Part shown: in pieces, positions 7,053 to 14,672 of the stretch
Layout of the letters: the number at the start of each line of letters is the position of its first letter
Numbering within the stretch: the first letter of the stretch is position 1
Assembly: GCA_023415475.1 (NCBI GenBank)
Contig: JAEZKL010000099.1
Span: 1 to 17,429, forward strand
Source: Bacillota bacterium
GTDB lineage: Bacteria; Bacillota; Clostridia; Lachnospirales; Lachnospiraceae
DNA length: 17,429 nt
Direction of reading: 5' to 3'
Translations under genes and position numbers: made by a program
The notes under the pieces: generated by a model
What the model saw: only the letters and a program-made list of their open reading frames with translations
What the model was told of the DNA's origin: nothing
Database searches by the model: none

Positions 7053-7634
7053 TTATCTGTGTACTAAGAGACCATCGATAATTCCGTACTCACGAGCTTC
7101 TTCCGCACTCATATAAAAATCTCTTTCTGTATCAACCTCAATGACTTCAAGCGGTTTGCCGGTGTTTGCAGCAAGGATCTCATTGAGCTTTCTTCTGGTC
7201 TTAATAATATTATCTGCTACAATCTTAATATCGGTAGCCTGACCCTTCGCACCGCCGGAGGGCTGATGAATCATTACCTCCGCATTGGGAAGGGCAAATC
7301 TCTTACCCTTTGTACCGCCGGATAACAGGAAGGCACCCATACTCGCTGCCATACCGATGCATATGGTAGACACGTCACATTTAATATAATTCATTGTATC
7401 ATAAATTGCCATACCTGCTGTTACAGATCCACCGGGGCTATTGATATAGAAATTAATATCCTTGCCGGGATCCTCTGACTCTAAGAATAACAACTGCGCA
7501 ACGATTAAGCTTGCAGTTACATCGTTCACTTCTTCACCGAGGAAAATGATTCTTTCCTTTAATAATCTGGAATAGATATCATAGCTTCTCTCACCACGAC
7601 TAGTTTGTTCAATGACATAAGGTACTAAACTCAT
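7053..7634 (-). CDS. clpP: ATP-dependent Clp protease proteolytic subunit ClpP
   Basis: A 193-residue serine peptidase that forms the tetradecameric chamber used by ClpX and other Clp ATPases. The catalytic triad is S98 (in GMAASMG), H123 (in MIHQPSGG) and D172 (in ERDFYMS), the standard positions for this family. The short N-terminus (MSLVPYVIEQ) matches Firmicute ClpP with little or no propeptide. The ATG has an AGGAGG site about 7 nt upstream. It lies between tig (upstream, 151-nt gap) and clpX (downstream), the normal order in Clostridia. Confidence 0.97.
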   Translation of the reverse strand: MSLVPYVIEQTSRGERSYDIYSRLLKERIIFLGEEVNDVTASLIVAQLLFLESEDPGKDINFYINSPGGSVTAGMAIYDTMNYIKCDVSTICIGMAASMGAFLLSGGTKGKRFALPNAEVMIHQPSGGAKGQATDIKIVADNIIKTRRKLNEILAANTGKPLEVIEVDTERDFYMSAEEAREYGIIDGLLVHR

Positions 7635-7785
7635 ACATTTATCCTCCTTTTAAAGTGGCCAGTTTGAATGATAAAACAAATCACACTGGAAGAAACTGTG
7701 GTACTCGTACAATCGTGCTCGTTCCTTGTCTCTTCCGGGTTGTAAGCTGACTGGAAAAGGCAGCATGTAGCATCAATTTGGATTT

Positions 7786-9072
7786 TTATACTTCCTTTGC
7801 CTTAGCAACTACAAAGTCTACTGCTTTCTGAACTGCAATGTCAGCCTTAATCTGCTCCTTTTCCTTCTCGCCGATTAATTCCTTCAATTTATCTAATTCC
7901 ATCTGATACATGGAAGACATCTCTGTAAGCTCCTTCTCCATCTCCTCTTCGGACACTTCGATCTTCTCTGCCTTTGCTACAGCCTCTAATACTAATCTGC
8001 TCTGAATGCGCTTAAGAGCCTGAGGCTTTAAGGTCTCCATGAACTTCTTCGCATCCATACCGGTAAACTGGAAGTATTGCTCGATGGAAAGTCCCTGATA
8101 CTGCATTCTCTGAGCAAAATCCTCTGCCATCTGATTAACCTGGGCAGCGATCATCGGCTCGGGAATATCCATGGTGGTTCCTTCGATAATCTTATCTACT
8201 ACTTCATTTTCCTTCGCAGTCTTTAATTCTTTTTCTTTATTTTCCTTAATTGTAGCCTTGATACTCTCTTTATATTCATCCAATGTTTCAAATTCGGATA
8301 CGTCCTGTGCAAAATCATCGTCTAACTCAGGAAGCTCTTTTACCTTTATCTCTTTAACGGTAACCTTAAATAATGCCGGCTTACCTGCTAATTCCTTCGC
8401 CTGGTATTCTGCTGGGAAGGTAACATTAACCTCTACCTCTTCGCCGATCGCCTTACCGATTAATTGCTCCTCGAAGGTATCAATGAAGGAATGAGAGCCG
8501 ATGGTAAGAGAGTAGTTCTCACCTTTACCGCCTTCAAAAGCAACTCCGTCTACAAAGCCTTCGAAGTCGATTACAGTAATATCGCCATCCTGTACTGCTC
8601 TATCCTCTACTGTGATGGTTCTGGAATTCTGCTCACGCTCTTTGTCAATCTGAGCCATAATCTCTTCTTCCGTCACTTCAGCAACCTTCTTGTCAACCTT
8701 GATTCCCTTATAGGTGCCTAAGGTTACTTCCGGTTTTAATGCCACTTCTGCTGTAAAGATAAAGCTTTTACCCTTCTCAACCTGAACTACATCGATGTCA
8801 GGTCTGGATACGATCTCAAGTCCGCTTTCACCGGCAGCCTTCTCATATGCCTCGGGAATTATCTCATTTGCTGCATCCTCATATAGAATGCTTGCGCCAT
8901 ACATCTTCTCGATGATAGCGCGAGGAGCCTTACCCTTACGGAAGCCCTGGACATTGATCTTGTTCTTGTTCTTCTGGTATGCTTTCTCTAAAGCAATCTC
9001 GAATTCCTCAGCGGAAGCCTCTATAGTAAGCTTTGCCATATTTTTCTCTAATTTTTCAACCTGTAAACTCAT
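7786..9072 (-). CDS. tig: Trigger factor, ribosome-associated chaperone and peptidyl-prolyl isomerase
   Basis: A 428-residue trigger factor that binds the ribosome exit tunnel and shields nascent chains. Residues 1-115 form the ribosome-binding domain with the signature GFRKGKAPR at 43-51. Residues about 150-245 form the FKBP-type isomerase domain (DGDITVIDFEG, then FIDTFEEQLIG). The rest is the lysine/glutamate-rich helical C-terminal arm domain. The start ATG has AGGAGG 7 nt upstream. It is the first gene of the tig-clpP-clpX block, so a folding factor and a protease are made together. Its leader shares a motif with the glmM upstream region. Confidence 0.97.
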   Translation of the reverse strand: MSLQVEKLEKNMAKLTIEASAEEFEIALEKAYQKNKNKINVQGFRKGKAPRAIIEKMYGASILYEDAANEIIPEAYEKAAGESGLEIVSRPDIDVVQVEKGKSFIFTAEVALKPEVTLGTYKGIKVDKKVAEVTEEEIMAQIDKEREQNSRTITVEDRAVQDGDITVIDFEGFVDGVAFEGGKGENYSLTIGSHSFIDTFEEQLIGKAIGEEVEVNVTFPAEYQAKELAGKPALFKVTVKEIKVKELPELDDDFAQDVSEFETLDEYKESIKATIKENKEKELKTAKENEVVDKIIEGTTMDIPEPMIAAQVNQMAEDFAQRMQYQGLSIEQYFQFTGMDAKKFMETLKPQALKRIQSRLVLEAVAKAEKIEVSEEEMEKELTEMSSMYQMELDKLKELIGEKEKEQIKADIAVQKAVDFVVAKAKEV

Positions 9073-9210
9073 TTTGAATCCTCCTAGTGTATTGGGATAG
9101 CTTTATCCCTGTTATTCTTCCTGAAAGACGATATCTTCCAAGCATATTCTGTACCTTACTTTTTGCTATTTATGTTTATTTCATACGCTTTTAACGTAAA
9201 AGTACTTATT

Positions 9211-9251
9211 ATCTGCGTTTGCAGACATTTTGACATTAGTATATTATAACA
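9211..9251 (-). promoter_or_regulatory. tig promoter (extended -10) and leader motif
   Basis: The minus strand has TGTTATAAT (9251-9243), an extended -10 with a perfect TATAAT, but a weak -35. Just downstream comes a short element (9242-9211) reading ATACTAATGTCAAAATGTCTGC and ending in a TCTGC/GCAGA mini-hairpin. A near copy lies upstream of glmM (10791-10823). The predicted leader is about 165 nt; close to the ribosome binding site it holds another small hairpin (GGGATA/TATCCC). Confidence 0.55.
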
Positions 9252-9319
9252 TATTCTTTCTGTAAATACTATTTTTATTTTTTTACAGTTCAGCCATACA
9301 AATTTTAAGCACGATATTC

Positions 9320-9339
9320 AAACGAACGCTTTTTCGTTT
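9320..9339 (-). terminator. Possible weak terminator after glmM
   Basis: AAACGAA and TTCGTTT (9320-9326 and 9333-9339) form a 7-bp stem with a 6-nt loop, starting 28 nt past the glmM stop on the minus strand. The sequence that follows is AT-rich but has no clear T run, so this is a weak candidate. Confidence 0.35.
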
Positions 9340-9366
9340 AAATTACATTTTTGTGAAGCTCCTCAA

Positions 9367-10710
9367 TTATTTTACATGTCCTTGCGTCTTCATCACTTCT
9401 ACGACATGATCTACCAGGGTACAACAGATTTCTTCCGAGACTGCCTCAACCATTACCCGGACCACAGGTTCTGTACCGCTTTCCCGAACCAGGATGCGTC
9501 CGTCATTACCCAACTCCTTCTCCACCTCACTCACTGCTGCCATAACAACCGAGTCATCCTTCACCGCTTTTTTGTTATGTACCTTAACATTCACCATAAG
9601 CTGAGGATAGATTGTGATATCCTTCAGAAGCTCCGATAGAGGTGCTTTACTTTCAAGCATAACCTCCATAATCTTCAAGGATGTAAGAACGCCGTCTCCC
9701 GTGGTTGCATGCTTACTGAAAATGATATGGCCGGACTGTTCTCCCCCGATGGAGTGGCCGTTTGCCATCATATTCTCATATACATACTTATCACCCACAG
9801 CGGTTTTCTCGTACTTAATCCCCTTGTTATCCAAAGCCTTATAAAGCCCTAGGTTAGACATAATAGTGGTGACCACGGTATTATTTTTCAGATCATTACG
9901 GCTCTTCAAATAGACACTGCAAAGATACATGATTAAATCTCCGTCTATTATATTTCCCTTTTCATCCACGGCTAAACAACGATCTGCATCTCCATCGTAT
10001 GCAAAACCGACATCCAGCTTGTTCTCCACAACAAATTTCTGCAGATGCTCTATATGAGTCGAACCGCAGTTACGATTGATATTGGTACCATCCGGTTCAC
10101 TGTTGATTACAAAGGTCTTTGCACCGAGTGCATCAAATACACCCTTGGCAACGGTGGTTGCAGCACCATTAGCAAGGTCAAGACCCACACGCTTATCGGA
10201 GAAGGATCTGGTTGCCAGTGAAATCAGATATCCTATGTAACGGTTTCGTCCGATGGCATAATCCACGGTCCGTCCAATATTCTCTCTGGTCGCAAAAGGA
10301 AGGTTATCCTCCTCACTGTCGATATAAGCTTCAATTAAATCCTCTACCTCAGCCTCCAGCTTATAACCATTACCGTTGATTATTTTTATTCCGTTATCAT
10401 AATAGGAATTATGGCTGGCCGAAATCATGATACCACAGTCAAAGTCTTCACTTCGTACTACGTATGATATGCTTGGTGTTGGGGTAACATGTAACAGATA
10501 TGCGTCTGCTCCGCTTGCTGTCAATCCGGCCACCAGGGAATACTCAAACATGTAACTGCTTCGTCTTGTGTCCTTTCCTATTACAATATTCGCTTTATGC
10601 TCCTTACCGTAATAGTATCCTAAAAATCTTCCCACCTTATAAGCATGCATTACTGTCAGATTGACATTTGCCTCGCCGCGGAAACCATCTGTACCAAAGT
10701 ATTTACCCAT
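9367..10710 (-). CDS. glmM: Phosphoglucosamine mutase
   Basis: A 447-residue alpha-D-phosphohexomutase that converts glucosamine-6-phosphate to glucosamine-1-phosphate, leading to UDP-GlcNAc for peptidoglycan. The N-terminus MGKYFGTDGFRGEAN is characteristic of GlmM. The phosphoserine is S99 in ISASHN (96-101). The metal-binding loop DGDADR is at 239-244, the sugar-binding motif GEQSGH at 323-328, and the phosphate-binding loop RESGTEP at 409-415. GEQSGH rather than GEMSGH supports GlmM over phosphoglucomutase/phosphomannomutase. The ATG has AAAGGA about 9 nt upstream. It lies upstream of tig on the same strand, but the 294-nt gap with a promoter suggests separate transcripts. Confidence 0.95.
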   Translation of the reverse strand: MGKYFGTDGFRGEANVNLTVMHAYKVGRFLGYYYGKEHKANIVIGKDTRRSSYMFEYSLVAGLTASGADAYLLHVTPTPSISYVVRSEDFDCGIMISASHNSYYDNGIKIINGNGYKLEAEVEDLIEAYIDSEEDNLPFATRENIGRTVDYAIGRNRYIGYLISLATRSFSDKRVGLDLANGAATTVAKGVFDALGAKTFVINSEPDGTNINRNCGSTHIEHLQKFVVENKLDVGFAYDGDADRCLAVDEKGNIIDGDLIMYLCSVYLKSRNDLKNNTVVTTIMSNLGLYKALDNKGIKYEKTAVGDKYVYENMMANGHSIGGEQSGHIIFSKHATTGDGVLTSLKIMEVMLESKAPLSELLKDITIYPQLMVNVKVHNKKAVKDDSVVMAAVSEVEKELGNDGRILVRESGTEPVVRVMVEAVSEEICCTLVDHVVEVMKTQGHVK

Positions 10711-10790
10711 AGTCTCATATCCTTTCTAATATTTAATGTTAAAGCTTCATTAGAAATTTTTGTATCATATAAAAATTAGCATCATAAAAA

Positions 10791-10830
10791 GTCTAGCTTC
10801 GCAGACGCTTTTGAAATTAGTATATGTATA
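10791..10830 (-). promoter_or_regulatory. Leader motif upstream of glmM, similar to that of tig
   Basis: On the minus strand TATACAT (10830-10824) stands where the tig promoter has TATAAT, followed by TACTAATTTCAAAAGCGTCTGC (10823 downward). Compared with tig, about 22 of 24 positions match when one base is gapped. Next comes a small hairpin (GTCT/AGAC) followed by TTTTT (10794-10790), which is attenuator-like. The promoter itself is weak by eye. The rest of 10711-10999 is AT-rich without a gene. Confidence 0.4.
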
Positions 10831-10932
10831 TGCTCCTTTTCGTACATCACATGTGCTACAACATAATAAAATCCTAAAAGCACGTTTATTTTATCATAGA
10901 TAGTACGATTATGGAAATGAAAATTTGTTAAT

Positions 10933-10968
10933 TAAAAAAAAACATCACCGAATTAACTAGTGATGTTG
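10933..10968 (-). terminator. Rho-independent terminator of the SASP gene
   Basis: On the minus strand AACATCAC (10968-10961) and GTGATGTT (10949-10942) form an 8-bp stem followed by a run of T that is ten or more bases long (the A tract 10933-10943 on the plus strand). It lies about 30 nt past the SASP stop. A second GTGATGTT copy at 10978-10985 on the plus strand could compete for the same arm. Confidence 0.8.
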
Positions 10969-10999
10969 TTTCCTCAGTGATGTTTTTTGTTAATTTAGA

Positions 11000-11221
11000 T
11001 TACTGTTGGCCGCCAGACATCTGTTGTTCCTGCTGTCTGATCATACGTCTAACCATTTCTCCACCTACAGAACCATTCTGTTTGCTAGTTAAATCTCCGT
11101 TATAACCTTGCTTTAACGGAACGCCGATTTCGTTAGCGATTTCCATTTTGAAACGATCAAGAGCTTCTCTTGCCTGAGGAACTTCTGCTCTGTTTGATCC
11201 ACTATTATTATTACTTGCCAT
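11000..11221 (-). CDS. Alpha/beta-type small acid-soluble spore protein
   Basis: A 73-residue SASP. These proteins coat and protect DNA in dormant spores and are degraded during germination. The family core is clear: VPQAREALDRFKMEIANEIGV (about 14-34), with the EIA-NE region where the GPR germination protease normally cuts, and NGSVGGEMVRRMI near residues 49-61, containing the conserved SVGGxxxRRMI DNA-contact motif. The C-terminus is glutamine-rich. A TGGAGGT ribosome binding site lies upstream of the ATG. It is a single gene with its own terminator and a likely sporulation promoter. It shows that the organism, or its lineage, forms endospores. Confidence 0.95.
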   Translation of the reverse strand: MASNNNSGSNRAEVPQAREALDRFKMEIANEIGVPLKQGYNGDLTSKQNGSVGGEMVRRMIRQQEQQMSGGQQ

Positions 11222-11244
11222 ATTAGTTTCACCTCCATTTTTAT

Positions 11245-11273
11245 TAGTATCAAAGCAACCAAGTACAAAATCA
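11245..11273 (-). promoter_or_regulatory. Likely sigma-G/sigma-F promoter of the SASP gene
   Basis: The minus strand has GATACTA (11251-11245), one base from the sigma-G -10 consensus CATACTA, and TGATTT (11273-11268) 16 nt further upstream, resembling TGAATA. The predicted start is close to the ribosome binding site (11237-11231), giving a very short leader. This matches forespore-specific expression known for SASP genes. Confidence 0.5.
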
Positions 11274-11439
11274 ACTGATTGTAGGTTCAGCGGCTTCTAA
11301 TAAGTATTATCACCGCACGTGATTTCGTTTTGTATTGCCTGTAATCTTATTGTTAACAGCTTAGGTAAATATTATGATGGTAATTTCTGTTCATTCTACC
11401 ATCTAACTAATGTTCCGACTTTTTATCGTAATAATGTAT

Positions 11440-11475
11440 AAAAAAATCGGTCACCCAAGCTTAGTATAGGATGAC
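11440..11475 (-). terminator. Rho-independent terminator downstream of the solute-binding-protein remnant
   Basis: On the minus strand GTCATCC (11475-11469) pairs with GGGTGAC (11456-11450), 7 bp with one G-T pair, and is followed by CGA and seven T. It lies about 60 nt past the stop codon of the gene remnant at 11536-11673, as expected for the original terminator of that gene. It does not terminate any intact gene here. Confidence 0.65.
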
Positions 11476-11535
11476 TTATTGTTTTTTATTACATTATGAA
11501 GAAAATAAAATTAGTAAATTGTTAGTAAATATGTA

Positions 11536-11673
11536 TTACTGAGCCGTCGCACTGACACCGTTTGCCGTATTAAGAAAGCTCTGCCACTGTTGTTGAACCT
11601 TCTCCACCGATTCTGCCGGTGTTAATGCGCATGCATCAAGATCAATATTATTCCAGATGCTTCTCTCCCCTCT
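11536..11673 (-). pseudogene. Remnant of an ABC-transporter solute-binding protein (C-terminal end only)
   Basis: Reading the minus strand between an upstream in-frame TGA (11676-11674) and a TAA (11538-11536) gives 45 codons without any start codon. They include SIWNNIDLDACALTPAESVE and then KVQQQWQSFLNTAN. This looks like the last helix region of family-1 extracellular sugar-binding proteins, where a tail of the type (L/T)TPEEAVEKxxxxW..FL is usual. The rest of the gene is missing: the plus-strand DNA just beyond is the ddl promoter region. A terminator remains in place downstream. I infer a deletion that removed most of a transporter gene next to ddl. The family call rests on a short tail and is not certain. 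Confidence 0.5.
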
Positions 11674-11723
11674 TCACTTAGTGCTTTTTACATGATAGAT
11701 AGTGCTAAAAAAATTCCACTATC

Positions 11724-11752
11724 TTTACTTGCAGGGTGCTTTGCGTTATACT
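11724..11752 (+). promoter_or_regulatory. sigma-A promoter of ddl-murF
   Basis: A -35 box TTTACT (11724-11729), a 17-nt spacer and a -10 box TATACT (11747-11752) lie about 40 nt before the ddl start codon. A GATAGT/ACTATC inverted repeat overlaps the region just upstream of the -35. Confidence 0.6.
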
Positions 11753-11793
11753 GTTTTAGATATATATTGAATGGATGAAAGCGAGGATACAAA

Positions 11794-12822
11794 ATGAAAA
11801 TCGTAGTATTGGCTGGAGGAACCAGTACGGAAAGAGATGTCTCCTTATCTACAGGAAGCATGATATATAAAGCATTAAAGAGCAGAGACCACCAGGTTGT
11901 CTTACTCGATGTATACTTAGGTTACGAGGGCGAGGTTGCCGGCATATTTGATATAGAGAAGGATTTTGCATCAAGTTTTGGTGCAGTGAAAGCGAGCAAT
12001 CCGGATATTACCCAAATTAAAGCGATGAGAAAGGGTGATACAGACAGTTTTTTCGGTCCGAATGTGCTCGATATCTGTCGTATGGCGGACATCGTCTTTT
12101 TAGCACTTCATGGTGAGAACGGCGAGGACGGCAAGCTTCAAGCTGCTTTTGATTTGATGGGTATCAAATACACAGGTACCGATTATACCAGTAGCGCCCT
12201 GGCTATGGATAAAGCGATTTCCAAAGAGTTATTTGCATTTTATCATATCCCTACCCCGACCGGAATTCGCGCTAAGAAGGGGCAAGCTTTTGAATGGAAG
12301 CTGTATCCTTGTATTGTCAAGGTGTGTAACGGTGGTTCCAGTGTCGGTGTATCGATCGCGAAAAATGCTTCTGAGATGGAAGCCGCTCTCGCAGATGCTT
12401 TTGTATACGGTAATGAAGTCGTTATCGAGCAATTTATCAAAGGTCGTGAATTCTCTGTTGGGGTCATTGACGGAAAGGCTTTACCGGTAATTGAGATTGC
12501 ACCCTTGGTTGGGTTTTATGATTATAAGAATAAATATCAGGCCGGCAGTGCTATCGAGACCTGTCCTGCTGATCTTAGCACAGAGCTTACCGTAAGAATG
12601 CAAAGAATCGCGGAAGAAGTTTTTATAGCCCTGAGATTAAAAACCTACGCACGTATGGATTTTATGCTGAATGAGCAAGGTGAAATCTTCTGTCTGGAAG
12701 CGAATACTCTTCCCGGCATGACTCCCACCTCTCTTCTTCCGCAGGAGGCAAAGGTGATCGGAATGGATTTCCCCAGTCTGTGCGAGAAGATTATTGAGAT
12801 ATCCTTAAACAAATATAGATAG
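11794..12822 (+). CDS. ddl: D-alanine--D-alanine ligase
   Basis: A 342-residue ATP-grasp ligase that joins two D-alanines for peptidoglycan. The N-terminal domain has AGGTSTERDVSLSTG with the substrate-contacting E13. HGENGEDGKLQ follows, then the ATP-grasp loop GGSSVGVS. The omega-loop reads GFYDYKNKY, the D-Ala-D-Ala type; the lysine/histidine pattern of VanA-like D-Ala-D-Lac ligases is absent. The metal-binding end is ARMDFM, then CLEANTLPGMT. Preference for D-Ala-D-Ala and so ordinary vancomycin susceptibility is inferred from the loop only. The ATG has GAGG 7 nt upstream. murF follows about 30 nt downstream, so two consecutive steps are co-transcribed. Confidence 0.95.
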   Translation: MKIVVLAGGTSTERDVSLSTGSMIYKALKSRDHQVVLLDVYLGYEGEVAGIFDIEKDFASSFGAVKASNPDITQIKAMRKGDTDSFFGPNVLDICRMADIVFLALHGENGEDGKLQAAFDLMGIKYTGTDYTSSALAMDKAISKELFAFYHIPTPTGIRAKKGQAFEWKLYPCIVKVCNGGSSVGVSIAKNASEMEAALADAFVYGNEVVIEQFIKGREFSVGVIDGKALPVIEIAPLVGFYDYKNKYQAGSAIETCPADLSTELTVRMQRIAEEVFIALRLKTYARMDFMLNEQGEIFCLEANTLPGMTPTSLLPQEAKVIGMDFPSLCEKIIEISLNKYR

Positions 12823-12852
12823 TCGGTTGCAAACCGTATGGAGGATTACAGA

Positions 12853-14232
12853 TTGAAGAATATGACATTAACTCAGATTGCCAAAGCAAGTGGCGGTATG
12901 CTTTATGGAGCGGATCCGGGGCGGGAGGCGGCAGGTGTAGTTATGGACTCAAGAAAGGTGGAACAGGGTTATCTGTTCATCGCATCGGTAGGAGAGCGTG
13001 TCGATGGTCACAGTTATATTAGCGAGGTGTTTGATAAAGGAGCGTTAGGCGTTATCTGCGAGAAGGCTCCCGAGTCTCCCAAGGGTCCCTATATACTTGT
13101 TGAGAATAGTTTAAAAGCCTTAAAAAGCATCGCAATGTGGTACCGCGAACAGCTTAACATAAAAATCGTAGGCATTACCGGTAGTGTCGGCAAGACCAGC
13201 ACGAAGGAATTCATCAGCTCTGTACTGTCACAAAAATATCAGGTATTAAAGACAGAAGGTAACTTCAACAATGAAATCGGATTGCCTCTGACCATACTAC
13301 GTATCAGAGAAGCTCACCAGGTAGCTGTTCTGGAGATGGGCATCAGTGATTTCGGTGAGATGCACCGCCTCAGCGAGATTGCCAAGCCGGATATCTGTGT
13401 TATCACAAACATCGGGCAATGCCATCTCGAAAACCTCCATTCCAGAGAAGGAATCCTTAAGGCAAAAACAGAAATATTTGATTTTATGAGCGAAAGCGGT
13501 CGTGTATGCGTAAACGGCGACGATGATATGCTGGCTACCATTAAGGAAGTGAAGGGCATGCGTCCGGTTCGCTTTGGACTTGGCAGCGATAATGATGTCA
13601 CCGCCACTGACATTGTTTCAAAAGGACTTTTCGGAAGCTCCTGTGACATACATGTTGGCTATAAACCCTTCCATGCGGAGGTCCCACTACCCGGAGCTCA
13701 TATGGTATTGAACGCCCTTGCCGCTACTGTAGTCGGAAGTCTTCTTGATATGACAAACCGGGAAATCGAAGCCGGAATCACCTGCGTAAAGCCCGTCGGA
13801 GGCAGAAGCAATATCCTTCGTGAACAGAAATGGACCATCATAGACGACTGCTACAATGCGAATCCCGTATCTATGAAAGCCGCACTTGATCTTCTTGGAA
13901 TGGCGAATACCAGAAAGGTTGCAATACTGGGAGATATGTTCGAATTAGGCGAGAATGAGGTGCTTCTTCATAAAGAGGTTGGCGAATATGCCGTCAAAGC
14001 CAAGGTTGACTTGTTGGTATGTATCGGTTCTCTATCCCTTCATATGTTCCAGGGAGCACAGGAACAAAATAAACTCTGCCCAAGCGGCAATACCAGTCAG
14101 CTATTATATTATACAACACGTGATGAGCTGATTGCCTCTCTTTCTGACATACTGAAAGCAGATGACACTATTCTGGTTAAGGCCTCCCACTCCATGGGCT
14201 TCGAACATGTGGTGAAAGCCCTGCAGGAATAA
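12853..14232 (+). CDS. murF: UDP-N-acetylmuramoyl-tripeptide--D-alanyl-D-alanine ligase
   Basis: A Mur ligase that adds the D-Ala-D-Ala made by Ddl to UDP-MurNAc-tripeptide in the cytoplasm. The chosen start is a TTG at 12853: GGAGG (12840-12844) stands exactly 8 nt before it, and the product then begins (M)KNMTLTQIAKASGG, as is usual for MurF. The ATG at 12838 overlaps this GGAGG and has no ribosome binding site of its own. From the TTG the protein has 459 residues. The ATP-binding loop GITGSVGKTST is at about 107-117, followed by GNFNNEIGLPLTIL, the LEMGISDFGEM segment and NIGQCHLE of the central domain, then DDCYNANPVSM and GDMFELG in the C-terminal domain. The long inverted repeat at 14246-14481 follows the stop. 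Confidence 0.93.
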   Translation: MKNMTLTQIAKASGGMLYGADPGREAAGVVMDSRKVEQGYLFIASVGERVDGHSYISEVFDKGALGVICEKAPESPKGPYILVENSLKALKSIAMWYREQLNIKIVGITGSVGKTSTKEFISSVLSQKYQVLKTEGNFNNEIGLPLTILRIREAHQVAVLEMGISDFGEMHRLSEIAKPDICVITNIGQCHLENLHSREGILKAKTEIFDFMSESGRVCVNGDDDMLATIKEVKGMRPVRFGLGSDNDVTATDIVSKGLFGSSCDIHVGYKPFHAEVPLPGAHMVLNALAATVVGSLLDMTNREIEAGITCVKPVGGRSNILREQKWTIIDDCYNANPVSMKAALDLLGMANTRKVAILGDMFELGENEVLLHKEVGEYAVKAKVDLLVCIGSLSLHMFQGAQEQNKLCPSGNTSQLLYYTTRDELIASLSDILKADDTILVKASHSMGFEHVVKALQE

Positions 14233-14245
14233 TAGAGATTTTGAA

Positions 14246-14481
14246 ATGATAAAGAAAAGGACTGTTATCTAGATTATGTTACTGACCCAGACGGTAACGC
14301 TCCCTTCTCTCACACACAGGTTGACGGACAACCCACTGTTATGTATGCCACTATCGAACACGAGTGTTCGCTATTGTCTTACATAAAAGCGGGTTGTTCG
14401 TCAAACAGTGCATTATGAGAAGGAAGCATCACCGTCTGAGTCAGTTTTTTATTGCCGGGAAACAGTCCTTTTCTTTATCAT
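14246..14481 (+). repeat. Rod-like inverted repeat of about 236 nt, terminator-like inside
   Basis: Paired blocks from outside in: 14246-14266 with 14461-14481 (21 bp, perfect); ACTGAC (14281-14286) with GTCAGT (14440-14445); CAGACGGT (14288-14295) with 14431-14438; GCT (14299-14301) with 14425-14427; CCTTCTC (14303-14309) with 14417-14423; TTGACGGACAACCC (14321-14334) with 14391-14404, one G-T pair; TATGTA (14340-14345) with TACATA (14380-14385); and CGAACA (14355-14360) with TGTTCG (14365-14370) around a CGAG loop. About 71 bp in all. The inner rod ends in TTTTTT (14445-14450), so it can serve as the murF terminator on the plus strand. CACTGTT (14334-14340) can instead pair with AACAGTG (14404-14410). 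No coding content is seen. A miniature transposon or a structured RNA are both possible. Confidence 0.75.
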
Positions 14482-14482
14482 A

Positions 14483-14511
14483 TTTACACTTCTACATATA
14501 TTGTTTATACG
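14483..14511 (+). promoter_or_regulatory. Candidate promoter of the AGCS carrier gene
   Basis: TTTACA (14483-14488), a 17-nt spacer and TATACG (14506-14511) follow directly after the long inverted repeat. The leader to the start codon would be about 155 nt (14518-14672), more GC-rich than neighbouring intergenic DNA and able to form competing hairpins (GCAGC near 14572 with upstream GCTG or downstream CTGC). I see no known riboswitch in it. Confidence 0.5.
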
Positions 14512-14672
14512 TCCAAGCCACATTGTTCGCTATTTCTGACGGATGACTGCTGTACTTGATCACCGCTTTCACGCAGCTATTCCTACTGCGGGCTTTTGAA
14601 CTGGGGAGAGCTCTTCTACTTTTAACTGCCTTTACATATACATATAACAATCAGTATGTGGGGGTTGGTTAA

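Noticed and set aside
11794..12822. Vancomycin-resistance type (D-Ala-D-Lac) ligase
   Set aside because: The omega-loop has the FYDYKNKY pattern of ordinary D-Ala-D-Ala ligases, and no vanH/vanX-like genes are nearby.
14364..14546. 60-codon plus-strand ORF within the long inverted repeat
   Set aside because: It runs through the hairpin arm with no ribosome binding site and no recognisable protein features.
14580..14650. Glycine riboswitch before the AGCS gene, suggested by GGGGAGAG
   Set aside because: The conserved CCGAAGG-type core and the closing part of the aptamer are absent.
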